A stretch of DNA of 64,000 nucleotides from Sphingobacteriales bacterium (lineage in GTDB: Bacteria; Bacteroidota; Bacteroidia; Chitinophagales; Chitinophagaceae), in assembly GCA_012270485.1 (NCBI GenBank), contig JAAXIF010000098.1, forward strand, positions 78,809-142,808, read 5' to 3'. Below the pieces are notes generated by a model. That model saw only the letters and a list, made by a program, of their open reading frames with translations, searched no databases and was not told where the DNA came from. Of this stretch, positions 27,068-35,132 are shown in pieces. A program made the position numbers and the translations under genes. The stretch's first letter is position 1, and the number at the start of each line of letters is the position of its first letter.

Positions 27068-27613
27068 TTAATATTCCAGCATAAATGCCTCAATTTTTTT
27101 TGCAGCATGGTGATAGCTTGCTTTTAAAGCCCCTTCACTTGTATCCAGTATCCGACTCATTTCTTCATAGGGCATTTCATCATAATACCGAAGATTAAAG
27201 ACTACTCTTTGCTTTTCCGGTAATTGTTGGATGGCTAATTGTAATTTCCACTCCAGTTTATTGGCATCAAAATTACTGTCAGCCTTTATTTTATTACTCA
27301 ATACTTCCCCTACCTCGTCCATGCTAATGGATGCTTTTCGCTTTTGCTGCTCAATAAAACTTAAACATTCATTGGTAGCAATCCGATACAACCAAGTGTA
27401 CAAGCGACTGTCTTCCCGGAAGTTTTCCAACCCCTTCCAAACCTTAATGAATAGGTTCTGCAATACATCATTGGCATCTTCATGATCAACTACCATTCTC
27501 CGAATATGCCAGTATAGTTTCTCCTGGTACTTTTTAATGATACCTGTAAATCCCTGCTCTTTTGTAGCCGGCTCCCGAAACTGTTGCAGTAATACCAAAT
27601 CGTCTGATTGCAT
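27068..27613 (-). CDS. RNA polymerase ECF sigma factor
   Basis: 181 residues. Region 2 is DANDVLQNLFIKVWKGLENF and RLYTWLYRIATNECLSF; region 4 is LPEKQRVVFNLRYYDEMPYE and GALKASYHHAAKKIE, the helix-turn-helix that reads the -35. It directs RNA polymerase to a small regulon, probably in envelope stress. First gene of the operon with an anti-sigma-like gene and a Spy-like protein. It is divergent from ppc. Confidence 0.92.
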   Translation of the reverse strand: MQSDDLVLLQQFREPATKEQGFTGIIKKYQEKLYWHIRRMVVDHEDANDVLQNLFIKVWKGLENFREDSRLYTWLYRIATNECLSFIEQQKRKASISMDEVGEVLSNKIKADSNFDANKLEWKLQLAIQQLPEKQRVVFNLRYYDEMPYEEMSRILDTSEGALKASYHHAAKKIEAFMLEY

Positions 27614-27777
27614 GCAGGGCTATTTTACGCTAATATAAACGCTCCTACACGTTGGACTCGCGTTTTATCCAAAAGTTTAATCCATCAATAACTAACATTT
27701 GTTTTGTAAAATGTTATAAATCATTGGTTTATTGAGCGAAATCTGTTAGTTTTTAGGATAAAAATGTATATTAGGGT

Positions 27778-30360
27778 ATGTCATCGCGTCAATATATCCA
27801 ACAATTCAGGCGTAACGTAACGGATAAATATACCATTTACAACAGCCTTTTTGCTGCCCTGCCTTTTTCAGGTATTGCCAATGTAGGAGCTTTATTGCCC
27901 ATTCTTTCTCAAACCTGTGAGGATGATTATAAATCAGGGAAAAATCCGGTTGAAATCATCAACGACTTTTTTTTACAGCATACACCGGTTCGTGATGAAA
28001 AAGAAAAAGTAGATCGCTTGTTCAAGTTTGTTCAATACATCGAGCGACAAGTGGTATTGTTTGATGCCATAGAAGACGCCGCATTCAATACCGTTAACAA
28101 TATCGAAGGTCCGGGCAGTTTAAAAGCCCTGTACAATGAAGTAGTATTTGCGGGCAAAACACAAGCTTTAAAAAATAAATTGAAAAAATTTAGGGTTAGA
28201 GTGGTATTGACAGCCCATCCCACACAGTTTTATCCGGGTAATGTCTTGGGTATTATTCATGATATGAGCGAAGCCATTGCTAAAAATGACTTCCATACCA
28301 TCAATGAATATATTCAACAATTAGGCATCACCCCTTTCTTTAATAAAAAGCAACCCACTCCCTATGATGAAGCGTTGAACCTGATGTGGTACCTGGAAAA
28401 TATCTTATACCATTCTATCGGCAATATTTACAATGTTATTGAACGAGATATTTTTGATCACACTTATGACGGCGATAACCCTTTTATTGAATTAGGTTTC
28501 TGGCCGGGTGGTGATAGAGATGGTAATCCATTTGTAAATGCAGCAACCACACTCAAAGTAGCAGAAGCCTTACGCAGTTCTATCACCCTGTGTTATTACC
28601 GGGATATCCGCAAACTCAAGAGAAGGCTCACTTTCTACAATGTAGATATATTACTGCAAGAACTGGAAGCCATATTGTATGAAAATGTTTTTCGTCCAAC
28701 AGAATCGGAGCCTATTCAAGCTAATACATTACTTGAAAAACTCTTCATCATCCAGCAGTTGGTGAAAGAAAAACATCATGCTTTGTTTTTACAAAGACTG
28801 AATAGTCTAATCCATAAAGTGAAAATATTCGGGACTCATTTTGCTACGATTGATATTAGACAAGATAGTCGTATTCATACCCAGGTCATTCAAAATATTC
28901 ATGAAACACTGATCAACATTCGTGGCAAGGGACTATTGCCCGATGATTACAACCATCTTCCTACTGATGAAAAAATTACCGTACTCAGTTCACTGGAAGA
29001 TCAGCTCGATCCAACCCTATTTGAATCTATTACGCGCGACACCCTCGAAAGTATCTATGCCATTCAAACCATTCAACACCAAAATGGTGAAGCAGGTTGT
29101 AATCGCTATGTAATCAGTAATTGTCAGAGTAGTTTGAATGTAATGGAAGTATATGCGCTTTTCAAACTATGTGGCTGGAAAGAAGAATCACTGACCGTAG
29201 ATATTGTTCCGCTTTTTGAAACCATTGATGATTTGGGCCAAGCTGAACAAACCATGAATATATTGTATCAATTCCCTTTGTACGCGCATCATTTGAAGAA
29301 CAGAAAAATGCAACAGACCATCATGCTGGGTTTTAGTGATGGTACAAAAGATGGTGGATACCTTCAAGCCAACTGGAGTATTTATACGGCTAAAGAAAAC
29401 CTGACCGCAATTTCCAGAAAGTACAATATCAAAGCAAAATTTTTTGATGGTCGTGGTGGACCTCCATCAAGAGGCGGCGGAAAAACACATAAGTTTTATG
29501 CTTCCATGGGTTCCAATATTGAAAATGAAGAAATACAACTGACCATACAGGGACAAACGATCACATCAAATTTTGGCACCATTCAGTCCTCGCAATACAA
29601 TCTTGAGCAATTGATAAGTGCCGGTATCAGTAATGAATTGTTTGCCGACTCGAGAATCCAATTATCGCAACATGACCGTTACTTAATGGAAGAATTGGGT
29701 AACATTAGTCATGCCACCTATCAACAATTTAAAACACATCCTTTATTCCTATCATACCTGCAACAATTCAGTCCATTGAACTATTACAGTAAAAGTAATA
29801 TTGCCAGTAGGCCTGCTAAAAGAGGCAGTGGCGGAGCTTTACGTTTTGAAGATTTACGCGCGATTCCTTTTGTAGGCAGTTGGAGTCAGCTGAAACAAAA
29901 TGTACCGGGTTTTTTTGGTGTCGGTACTGCATTAAAGAGTATGAAGGAAAAAGGTTTATGGGATGATGTAAAAGCCATGTTCAGAAATGTTTTATTCTTC
30001 CGGACCCTGATCGATAACAGCATGATGAGTATGCTCAAATCATTTTTCCCATTAACAGAATACATCAAAGAAGATCCTGAGTTTGGTGTAGTATGGCAAT
30101 TGGTAAAAGACGAATTTGATCTCACCTGTAATATGGTACTGGAATTAGCAGAAGCTACTCAGCTCATGGATGATGATCAACCCGGACGAGCATCCATCCA
30201 AATGCGTGATAAAATTGTTTTGCCGCTTCTCACCATACAACAATACGCACTACACCAAATTCGAAACCATAAGGGTGATGGACCTGAGAAAGAAGTTTAT
30301 GAAAAACTGATTACCCGAAGCATGTTCGGCATCATCAATGCCGGCAGAAACTCGGCCTAG
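27778..30360 (+). CDS. ppc: phosphoenolpyruvate carboxylase, divergent type
   Basis: 860 residues, a little shorter than the E. coli enzyme (883). The essential histidine block LTAHPTQFYPGN is at about 144-155. Unusually, the FHGRGG motif reads FDGRGGPPSRGGG (about residue 555). Other family blocks are GFWPGGDRDGNPFV, MLGFSDGTKDGGYLQANW and LRAIPFVGSWSQLKQNVPGF; the C-terminus is AGRNSA instead of QNTG. It should make oxaloacetate from PEP and bicarbonate to replenish the TCA cycle. I recall the same FDGRGG form in other Bacteroidota PEPCs, so it is probably a subfamily trait. Confidence 0.9.
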   Translation: MSSRQYIQQFRRNVTDKYTIYNSLFAALPFSGIANVGALLPILSQTCEDDYKSGKNPVEIINDFFLQHTPVRDEKEKVDRLFKFVQYIERQVVLFDAIEDAAFNTVNNIEGPGSLKALYNEVVFAGKTQALKNKLKKFRVRVVLTAHPTQFYPGNVLGIIHDMSEAIAKNDFHTINEYIQQLGITPFFNKKQPTPYDEALNLMWYLENILYHSIGNIYNVIERDIFDHTYDGDNPFIELGFWPGGDRDGNPFVNAATTLKVAEALRSSITLCYYRDIRKLKRRLTFYNVDILLQELEAILYENVFRPTESEPIQANTLLEKLFIIQQLVKEKHHALFLQRLNSLIHKVKIFGTHFATIDIRQDSRIHTQVIQNIHETLINIRGKGLLPDDYNHLPTDEKITVLSSLEDQLDPTLFESITRDTLESIYAIQTIQHQNGEAGCNRYVISNCQSSLNVMEVYALFKLCGWKEESLTVDIVPLFETIDDLGQAEQTMNILYQFPLYAHHLKNRKMQQTIMLGFSDGTKDGGYLQANWSIYTAKENLTAISRKYNIKAKFFDGRGGPPSRGGGKTHKFYASMGSNIENEEIQLTIQGQTITSNFGTIQSSQYNLEQLISAGISNELFADSRIQLSQHDRYLMEELGNISHATYQQFKTHPLFLSYLQQFSPLNYYSKSNIASRPAKRGSGGALRFEDLRAIPFVGSWSQLKQNVPGFFGVGTALKSMKEKGLWDDVKAMFRNVLFFRTLIDNSMMSMLKSFFPLTEYIKEDPEFGVVWQLVKDEFDLTCNMVLELAEATQLMDDDQPGRASIQMRDKIVLPLLTIQQYALHQIRNHKGDGPEKEVYEKLITRSMFGIINAGRNSA

Positions 30361-30376
30361 AGAAATCATGAATAAT

Positions 30377-30411
30377 GAATGTCCAATTTCGAACTTCGAA
30401 GTTGGACATTC
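30377..30411. terminator. hairpin between ppc and the glycosylase gene
   Basis: GAATGTCCAA at 30377-30386 pairs with 30402-30411, and inner TTCGAA/TTCGAA extends the stem, giving a near-perfect hairpin of about 17 bp at the junction of two convergent genes. Confidence 0.65.
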
Positions 30412-30426
30412 GACATTTATTATTGA

Positions 30427-31026
30427 TCATTCTCCTCCGTCTTTCCAGTTCCAGAGATGTAAGCAAGCATAGGTTCTATATGGGCTCCAATTAGCCGATA
30501 TCTTGAGCATTCTTGTTTTCATTTTCTTTTTATCAGCTGCATTGATCTTATACAGTTTACACATGGCTTGTTGAATACCGAGATCATCTACCGCAAATAC
30601 ATCTTCCCTACCCAGCGTAAACATCAAAAGCATTTCAACAGTCCATTTGCCTACTCCTTTAATATCGGTGAGTAGCTCAATGACAGATTCATTATCCATC
30701 TGTAATAGTTTCTTATCTGTGATCTTGTGTTCTATACAAAATCGCGCTACATTCTGTACATAACTCACTTTAGCATTACTCAAACCAATGGCACGTAGGG
30801 TTTCAAAAGGCGTATCTAATACCTGCTGTGGTTTAGGTTCTTTACCATTGTAGAGTGCCAAAAAACGATGAAAGATCACTTTAGCTACTTTAGTACTCAA
30901 CTGTTGACTCATAATACTAGCCATCAATCGTAATGGGATATTTTTATGGAGTTTTAGTGTATGAGCATCCCCAGTTAAAATAGTAGCCAGTTTGTGGTCT
31001 TTTTTGAGATGTTTGATGTATTCCAT
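30427..31026 (-). CDS. DNA-3-methyladenine glycosylase (AlkA-like, HhH-GPD)
   Basis: 199 residues. The helix-hairpin-helix with IKGVGKWTVEMLLMFTLG is followed by the catalytic Asp region REDVFAVDDLGIQQAM, the HhH-GPD arrangement. It excises alkylated purines. It lacks the N-terminal TATA-box-like domain of E. coli AlkA, so it resembles the short DNA glycosylases found in many bacteria. Convergent with ppc and divergent from mnmD, with 53 bp between starts. Confidence 0.88.
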   Translation of the reverse strand: MEYIKHLKKDHKLATILTGDAHTLKLHKNIPLRLMASIMSQQLSTKVAKVIFHRFLALYNGKEPKPQQVLDTPFETLRAIGLSNAKVSYVQNVARFCIEHKITDKKLLQMDNESVIELLTDIKGVGKWTVEMLLMFTLGREDVFAVDDLGIQQAMCKLYKINAADKKKMKTRMLKISANWSPYRTYACLHLWNWKDGGE

Positions 31027-31079
31027 ATCAGCAAGTTAGAGAATCGATTTCAACCTGAAAACTTACCTTGCAAAGAATT

Positions 31080-31748
31080 ATGAAAAGGCATCTTCAATTG
31101 ACTGCAGATGGTTCTCATACCATTCAAATCGACGAACTCAATGTTACTTATCATAGTAAACATGGAGCCATCCAAGAAAGTCGACATGTTTTCATAGATG
31201 CAGGTATTAGCTACCTACATCAGGTTCAACAGATTAATGAATACCAAATTCTTGAGATGGGCTTTGGTACCGGACTGAATGCATTACTCACTGCTATTTT
31301 CTCTGACCAGATGAATGTGTATGTCAACTATCATAGTATCGAAGCTTTTCCTTTAACGGCTGAGGAGATAGGCATGCTGAACTATGGAACGCTGTTGCAA
31401 CAGATATCCGTTTTTTCACAAATCCATGCAGCACCCTGGAATACAGGCACTCCCATTCATCCAAAATTTGAATTGTACAAACATCATTGCACACTGAATA
31501 GTTTTAATCACTTAGAACAATTCAACATCATTTATTACGATGCATTTGCCCCTACTGCACAACCGGAATTATGGACGGTTGAGATTTTTGAAAAATTATA
31601 CCACTTGTTAAAACCGGAAGGCATATTGGTGACTTATTGCAGTAAAGGTGTGGTAAGAAGAGCTATGGAAGCAGCGGGTTTTAGGATCACCAAACTACAA
31701 GGTCCGCCCGGAAAAAGAGAAATGGTAAGGGCTTTCAGAGACCATTAA
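31080..31748 (+). CDS. mnmD: tRNA 5-methylaminomethyl-2-thiouridine methyltransferase MnmD
   Basis: About 222 residues from the ATG at 31080 (MKRHLQLTADGSHTI); a TTG four codons upstream is less likely. SAM-binding motif EMGFGTGLNALLTAI, and YYDAFAPTAQPELWTVEIF and LLKPEGILVTYCSKGVVRRA are typical of the MnmC N-terminal-type methyltransferase (DUF752). It finishes the mnm5 modification of tRNA wobble U34. Unlike E. coli MnmC there is no fused FAD oxidase domain, consistent with the stand-alone MnmD form. Confidence 0.88.
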   Translation: MKRHLQLTADGSHTIQIDELNVTYHSKHGAIQESRHVFIDAGISYLHQVQQINEYQILEMGFGTGLNALLTAIFSDQMNVYVNYHSIEAFPLTAEEIGMLNYGTLLQQISVFSQIHAAPWNTGTPIHPKFELYKHHCTLNSFNHLEQFNIIYYDAFAPTAQPELWTVEIFEKLYHLLKPEGILVTYCSKGVVRRAMEAAGFRITKLQGPPGKREMVRAFRDH

Positions 31749-31771
31749 TTTTCAGTAGCTTTCTGAAAATT
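31747..31771. terminator. short hairpin after mnmD
   Basis: 9-bp perfect stem AATTTTCAG/CTGAAAATT with a 7-nt loop. It starts in the mnmD stop codon and ends 6 bp before the next ATG. No T tract, so a weak signal. Confidence 0.35.
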
Positions 31772-31777
31772 ATCCGC

Positions 31778-32200
31778 ATGAGAAGACTTCTTTTTTGTTT
31801 TTTATTTTTTCAGCTCACGTTTTCATTTGCCCAGAGTAAAGACGAGCAAACCATCCGTAATATGCTTGATCGCCAAACCAAAGACTGGAATCGCGGCGAT
31901 ATCCCTGCATTCATGAAAGGTTATTGGGAAAGTGATAGTCTCATGTTCATCGGTAAAAATGGCGTTACATATGGTTATCAAACTACATTGAACAATTATA
32001 AAAAGAATTATCCGGATGCCACTGCCATGGGGCAGTTACAATTTCAAATTCTACAGGTAAAGCCTTTGGGAAAGGGTCACTACTTTGTACTGGGGAAATG
32101 GATGCTAAAAAGAACCATCGGAGACTTGAGTGGACATTACACATTGTTATTTAAAAAGATCAAAGGAGAATGGGTGATTGTAGCGGATCACAGTAGTTGA
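31778..32200 (+). CDS. exported DUF4440/NTF2-like protein
   Basis: 140 residues with a signal peptide (MRRLLFCFLFFQLTFSFAQ) and a mature cone-shaped NTF2-like domain: TIRNMLDRQTKDWNRGDIPAFM and GYWESDSLMFIG at the start and HYTLLFKKIKGEWVIVADHSS at the end, which fits DUF4440/SnoaL-like. No catalytic residues can be assigned. Close after mnmD and 47 bp before the SPFH gene. Confidence 0.75.
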   Translation: MRRLLFCFLFFQLTFSFAQSKDEQTIRNMLDRQTKDWNRGDIPAFMKGYWESDSLMFIGKNGVTYGYQTTLNNYKKNYPDATAMGQLQFQILQVKPLGKGHYFVLGKWMLKRTIGDLSGHYTLLFKKIKGEWVIVADHSS

Positions 32201-32247
32201 GTGTAATATTTCATGCAGATTTTCTACTAATACTAAAAATCAACAAA

Positions 32248-33171
32248 ATGGTAGCAATTATTTTAGGGGTCATTATACTTATTGTAGGTATCGTCCTCAA
32301 AAATCAGGAAAGAGAAGAGTTGCGTAAACTCGCAGGGGGTATTCGAATATTGGCCTTGATCATCATCATCGTTGGTTTTCTTACTTCTTGTATCAAACAA
32401 ATAGATGCAGGTCAGATTGGTGTGAAAAGTTTGTTTGGTAAAGTATCCGATGATGTACTCACCAGTGGATTGAATATGGTAAACCCATTGGTAGATGTAA
32501 AAACAGTGGATATCAAAACACAGAACTATACCATGAGTGGCGTTCATGATGAAAGTACTAACAGCACTTCGGGAGATGATGCCATTAAAGTATTAACGGC
32601 CGATGGATTGGAAGTAGTTATAGATCTTACTGTCTTATATCGCGTAATTGGTACCGAGGCCCCACGTATTGTGAGAGAAACCGGACTTGACTATAAAGAC
32701 AAAATTGTTCGTCCGCTTACCCGTACTAAAATTCGAGACAATGCAGTTTACTTTACAGCTATTGAATTATACTCTAACAGAAGAGATGATTTCCAAAACC
32801 GTATTTTCAAAAGCATTGAAACAGATTTCAAGAAAAGAGGATTGATACTGGAACAATTGCTGGTAAGGAATATCACTTTACCTGCCAATGTAAAAACCTC
32901 TATCGAAGAAAAGATAAAAGCAGAACAGGAAGCACAGAAAATGGAGTTCGTGTTACAAAAGGAAAAACAAGAAGCGGAAAGAAAGCGTGTAGAAGCACAG
33001 GGTATTGCTGATTATCAGCGTATCATGAGTAGTGGATTAACCGACAAACAATTACAATACGAACAAATTCAGGTGCTAAAAGGATTGGTGACCTCCCCAA
33101 ATTCAAAAGTAATTGTTATGGGCAAAGGAAATACACCCGTGATTCTGGATACAAAAGATCAGAAAAATTAA
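32248..33171 (+). CDS. SPFH/prohibitin-family membrane protein
   Basis: About 307 residues starting at ATG 32248 (MVAIILGVIILIVGIVLKN). Two N-terminal hydrophobic segments precede the band-7 domain (QIDAGQIGVKSLFGKVSDDVLTSG, VLTADGLEVVIDLTVLYRV), and a long coiled coil (EEKIKAEQEAQKMEFVLQKE) follows. Prohibitin-like proteins form ring assemblies that organise membranes and modulate proteases. The frame extends to 32197, but that leader has no family character. Its stop overlaps the converging gene by 3 bp. Confidence 0.9.
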   Translation: MVAIILGVIILIVGIVLKNQEREELRKLAGGIRILALIIIIVGFLTSCIKQIDAGQIGVKSLFGKVSDDVLTSGLNMVNPLVDVKTVDIKTQNYTMSGVHDESTNSTSGDDAIKVLTADGLEVVIDLTVLYRVIGTEAPRIVRETGLDYKDKIVRPLTRTKIRDNAVYFTAIELYSNRRDDFQNRIFKSIETDFKKRGLILEQLLVRNITLPANVKTSIEEKIKAEQEAQKMEFVLQKEKQEAERKRVEAQGIADYQRIMSSGLTDKQLQYEQIQVLKGLVTSPNSKVIVMGKGNTPVILDTKDQKN

Positions 33172-33569
33172 GCGGTGGTTTTTTGAGGAATCACTGCATA
33201 ATACACCATCAGTCTGCGAAATAAAATATGTCCAAAGAAAACACCAATGACGGATGATAAAATATCCAGGTAATCAAAGGTTCTTCCGAAAACAGGAATC
33301 AGTTGCAGGTATTCATTGATGACTACCAGTAATAAACCAAAGCAGCAGGTAATGTTCAAGTCTCGATCATTTTCCAGTCTGAAAAAGCGTTGAAAGAACC
33401 AACATGCCCCGAAAGGCAATAGAAAAGAGCCGATTAAATTGGGAGCCAGCCCGATCAACGGTTTAAAAGCCGGATCAATATGTATAAAAGGACGGACCAA
33501 AAATTTGATCGTCCAGATCACCAGTGTACCGATGATCATGATCTGTTTAGATATTCGTTTTAAGGGCAT
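33168..33569 (-). CDS. VanZ-like integral membrane protein
   Basis: About 133 residues, with four predicted membrane helices. INEYLQLIPVFGRTFDYLDILSSVIG resembles the VanZ signature (E-x-x-Q with R-x-x-D-x-x-D). I use the ATG at 33569 because the next upstream start, 33617, lies in the loop of a strong hairpin (33598-33633) that looks like the previous gene's terminator. Function unknown; VanZ-like proteins are membrane proteins of varied role. Overlaps the SPFH stop codon. Confidence 0.65.
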   Translation of the reverse strand: MPLKRISKQIMIIGTLVIWTIKFLVRPFIHIDPAFKPLIGLAPNLIGSFLLPFGACWFFQRFFRLENDRDLNITCCFGLLLVVINEYLQLIPVFGRTFDYLDILSSVIGVFFGHILFRRLMVYYAVIPQKTTA

Positions 33570-33597
33570 TCCGTATGGTTTCAATGATGAAAATAAG

Positions 33598-33633
33598 AAA
33601 ATAGCGATGTAATTCATACATCGCTATTTTTTT
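33598..33633. terminator. bidirectional intrinsic terminator
   Basis: 14-bp stem AAAATAGCGATGTA / TACATCGCTATTTT with a 5-nt loop and a further T tract on the plus strand. It should end the minus-strand transcript of the 76-residue gene (33658-33888). Confidence 0.75.
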
Positions 33634-33657
33634 TGCAACGGTTGAAACCTATAAAAG

Positions 33658-33888
33658 TTACTCTTCGAAATTCAATGGCTTACTCCAAAGACGGATAATA
33701 TACCACAAATAGGCAGTGAGACTAGCAACAAAAAAGCAGTAAAAAAGAACATTTCCTAGCTTAATTTTCTCATGTATAAACGCATAATCATACATGATTC
33801 CAAAAGTAGAATTGAGGGCAAGCCATAAAAGACCCAGTGAAAGGGTATTCACAATTCTCAGTAGATATTTTCTTACGGCAGGTTCCAA
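33658..33888 (-). CDS. small membrane protein (76 aa)
   Basis: 76 residues, MEPAVRKYLLRIVNTLSLGL and so on, with two hydrophobic helices (about 12-33 and 43-64) and a charged C-terminus (RLWSKPLNFEE). No family recognised. Supported as a real gene by a good start, two membrane helices of normal length, and a terminator hairpin 25 bp after its stop. Confidence 0.6.
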   Translation of the reverse strand: MEPAVRKYLLRIVNTLSLGLLWLALNSTFGIMYDYAFIHEKIKLGNVLFYCFFVASLTAYLWYIIRLWSKPLNFEE

Positions 33889-33969
33889 AATGCATCTTTT
33901 GTAAACTAACTACAACTGCGATACCCGATTGTTCTACGTAATCTAAATTATTTCGCGAAAGCATAATTT

Positions 33970-34941
33970 TTAATCCATGCTCTGGTTGCTGGCAGCAGCA
34001 ATCTTCAACAATCGATCGAATTGCGCCGGTGTAAGGTCATTGTAAAAATAATAAATAGGATTCACAGGATTTCCATAACGATGTACTTCATAATGACAAT
34101 GTGGACCGGAGCTCTTTCCGGTATTCCCAACATATCCAATTACTTCCCCTCGTTTTACTCTTTGTCCAACCCTTGCTTTGATACGGAACATGTGTCCATA
34201 TAAAGTTTCATAACTATTTCCATGATTGATTACCACCCGATTACCAAATCCACCGGTATTAAAGCCTGCATCGGTTACCACGCCATCTGCTGTGGCATAA
34301 ATAGGTGTACCGTGCGGGGCTGTAAAATCCATGCCCAAATGCGCTCTTCTGTCTTTATAAATGGGGTCAATACGATACCCATAGCCCGATGCAATGCGGG
34401 TAAGGTTTTTATTGCTAATGGGTTGAATGGCCGGAATCGATGCCAGAAATTTTTCCTTATTCTTTACCATCTGTGTGATCTCGTCAAATGACCGTTGCTG
34501 ATAAGCCATTCGAAGCGATAGGTTATTCAATTGTGCCGTCATGTTTTTGATCAGCTCAGTAGACCCCATGGTCTGTAACAATTGTATCTCTTTTCGCTTC
34601 TCCATTTCACGAATACGGGCACTGTCCGGAATGGGTTTGGATTCAAAAATGGAGCGATACACTTCATTATCCCGATTGGCCAATTCATCCATTTGAAGGG
34701 TCAATTGCTTCAACCTTTCTTCCAATACGCCATAATTCTGCCTCAGATCTTCATTCTGCTGGCGTAGGAGTTTTTCTTTCGGAGAATCAATATAACGGAA
34801 GGCAATGGCAAAAATGATCATACCCGTTACAATAGAAGCAGCGATAAAACCAAATAATTGCAATAACCTTACCCTTAGAGGGGTTTCCAGCTTCTCATAC
34901 CGGAGTGTATGGGTATTGTAATAATATTTGATCTTCTTCAT
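33970..34941 (-). CDS. M23 family metallopeptidase (LytM/murein endopeptidase)
   Basis: About 323 residues from ATG 34941 (MKKIKYYYNTHTLRYEKLE). One membrane helix (LFGFIAASIVTGMIIFAIAF), then a coiled coil (EDLRQNYGVLEERLKQLTLQ), then the M23 domain: GYGYRIDPIYKDRRAHLGMD, HGNSYETLYGHM and GPHCHYEVHRYG, with zinc ligands His, Asp and HxH present. It should cleave peptidoglycan cross-links or be an envelope-remodelling factor. The frame is open to 35040, but MKKIKYYY is the usual family start. Divergent from alaS. Confidence 0.9.
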   Translation of the reverse strand: MKKIKYYYNTHTLRYEKLETPLRVRLLQLFGFIAASIVTGMIIFAIAFRYIDSPKEKLLRQQNEDLRQNYGVLEERLKQLTLQMDELANRDNEVYRSIFESKPIPDSARIREMEKRKEIQLLQTMGSTELIKNMTAQLNNLSLRMAYQQRSFDEITQMVKNKEKFLASIPAIQPISNKNLTRIASGYGYRIDPIYKDRRAHLGMDFTAPHGTPIYATADGVVTDAGFNTGGFGNRVVINHGNSYETLYGHMFRIKARVGQRVKRGEVIGYVGNTGKSSGPHCHYEVHRYGNPVNPIYYFYNDLTPAQFDRLLKIAAASNQSMD

Positions 34942-35033
34942 ATCCTGGGGGGCGCCGCTGTGAACGGCATAAAAACTCGTGTTTTTGGGTATTTTTTGCT
35001 CTGGTTGAAGGTAAAGCCTTGAAATCTTACCGC

Positions 35034-35063
35034 TTTCCAAGAAAGGTCAATTCCTTACCTTTG
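35034..35063 (+). promoter_or_regulatory. candidate alaS promoter
   Basis: TACCTTTG at 35056-35063 matches the Bacteroidota TAnnTTTG -7 element exactly; TTTC at 35034-35037 is a weak -33 match with an 18-nt spacer. It is 70 bp ahead of the alaS start. Confidence 0.5.
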
Positions 35064-35132
35064 ATGCCCTTTAAAAGCGCTCAAAGATAGCTTCTGAGCA
35101 ACTAAAATACAGTTTTTAAAATATATACCCAG

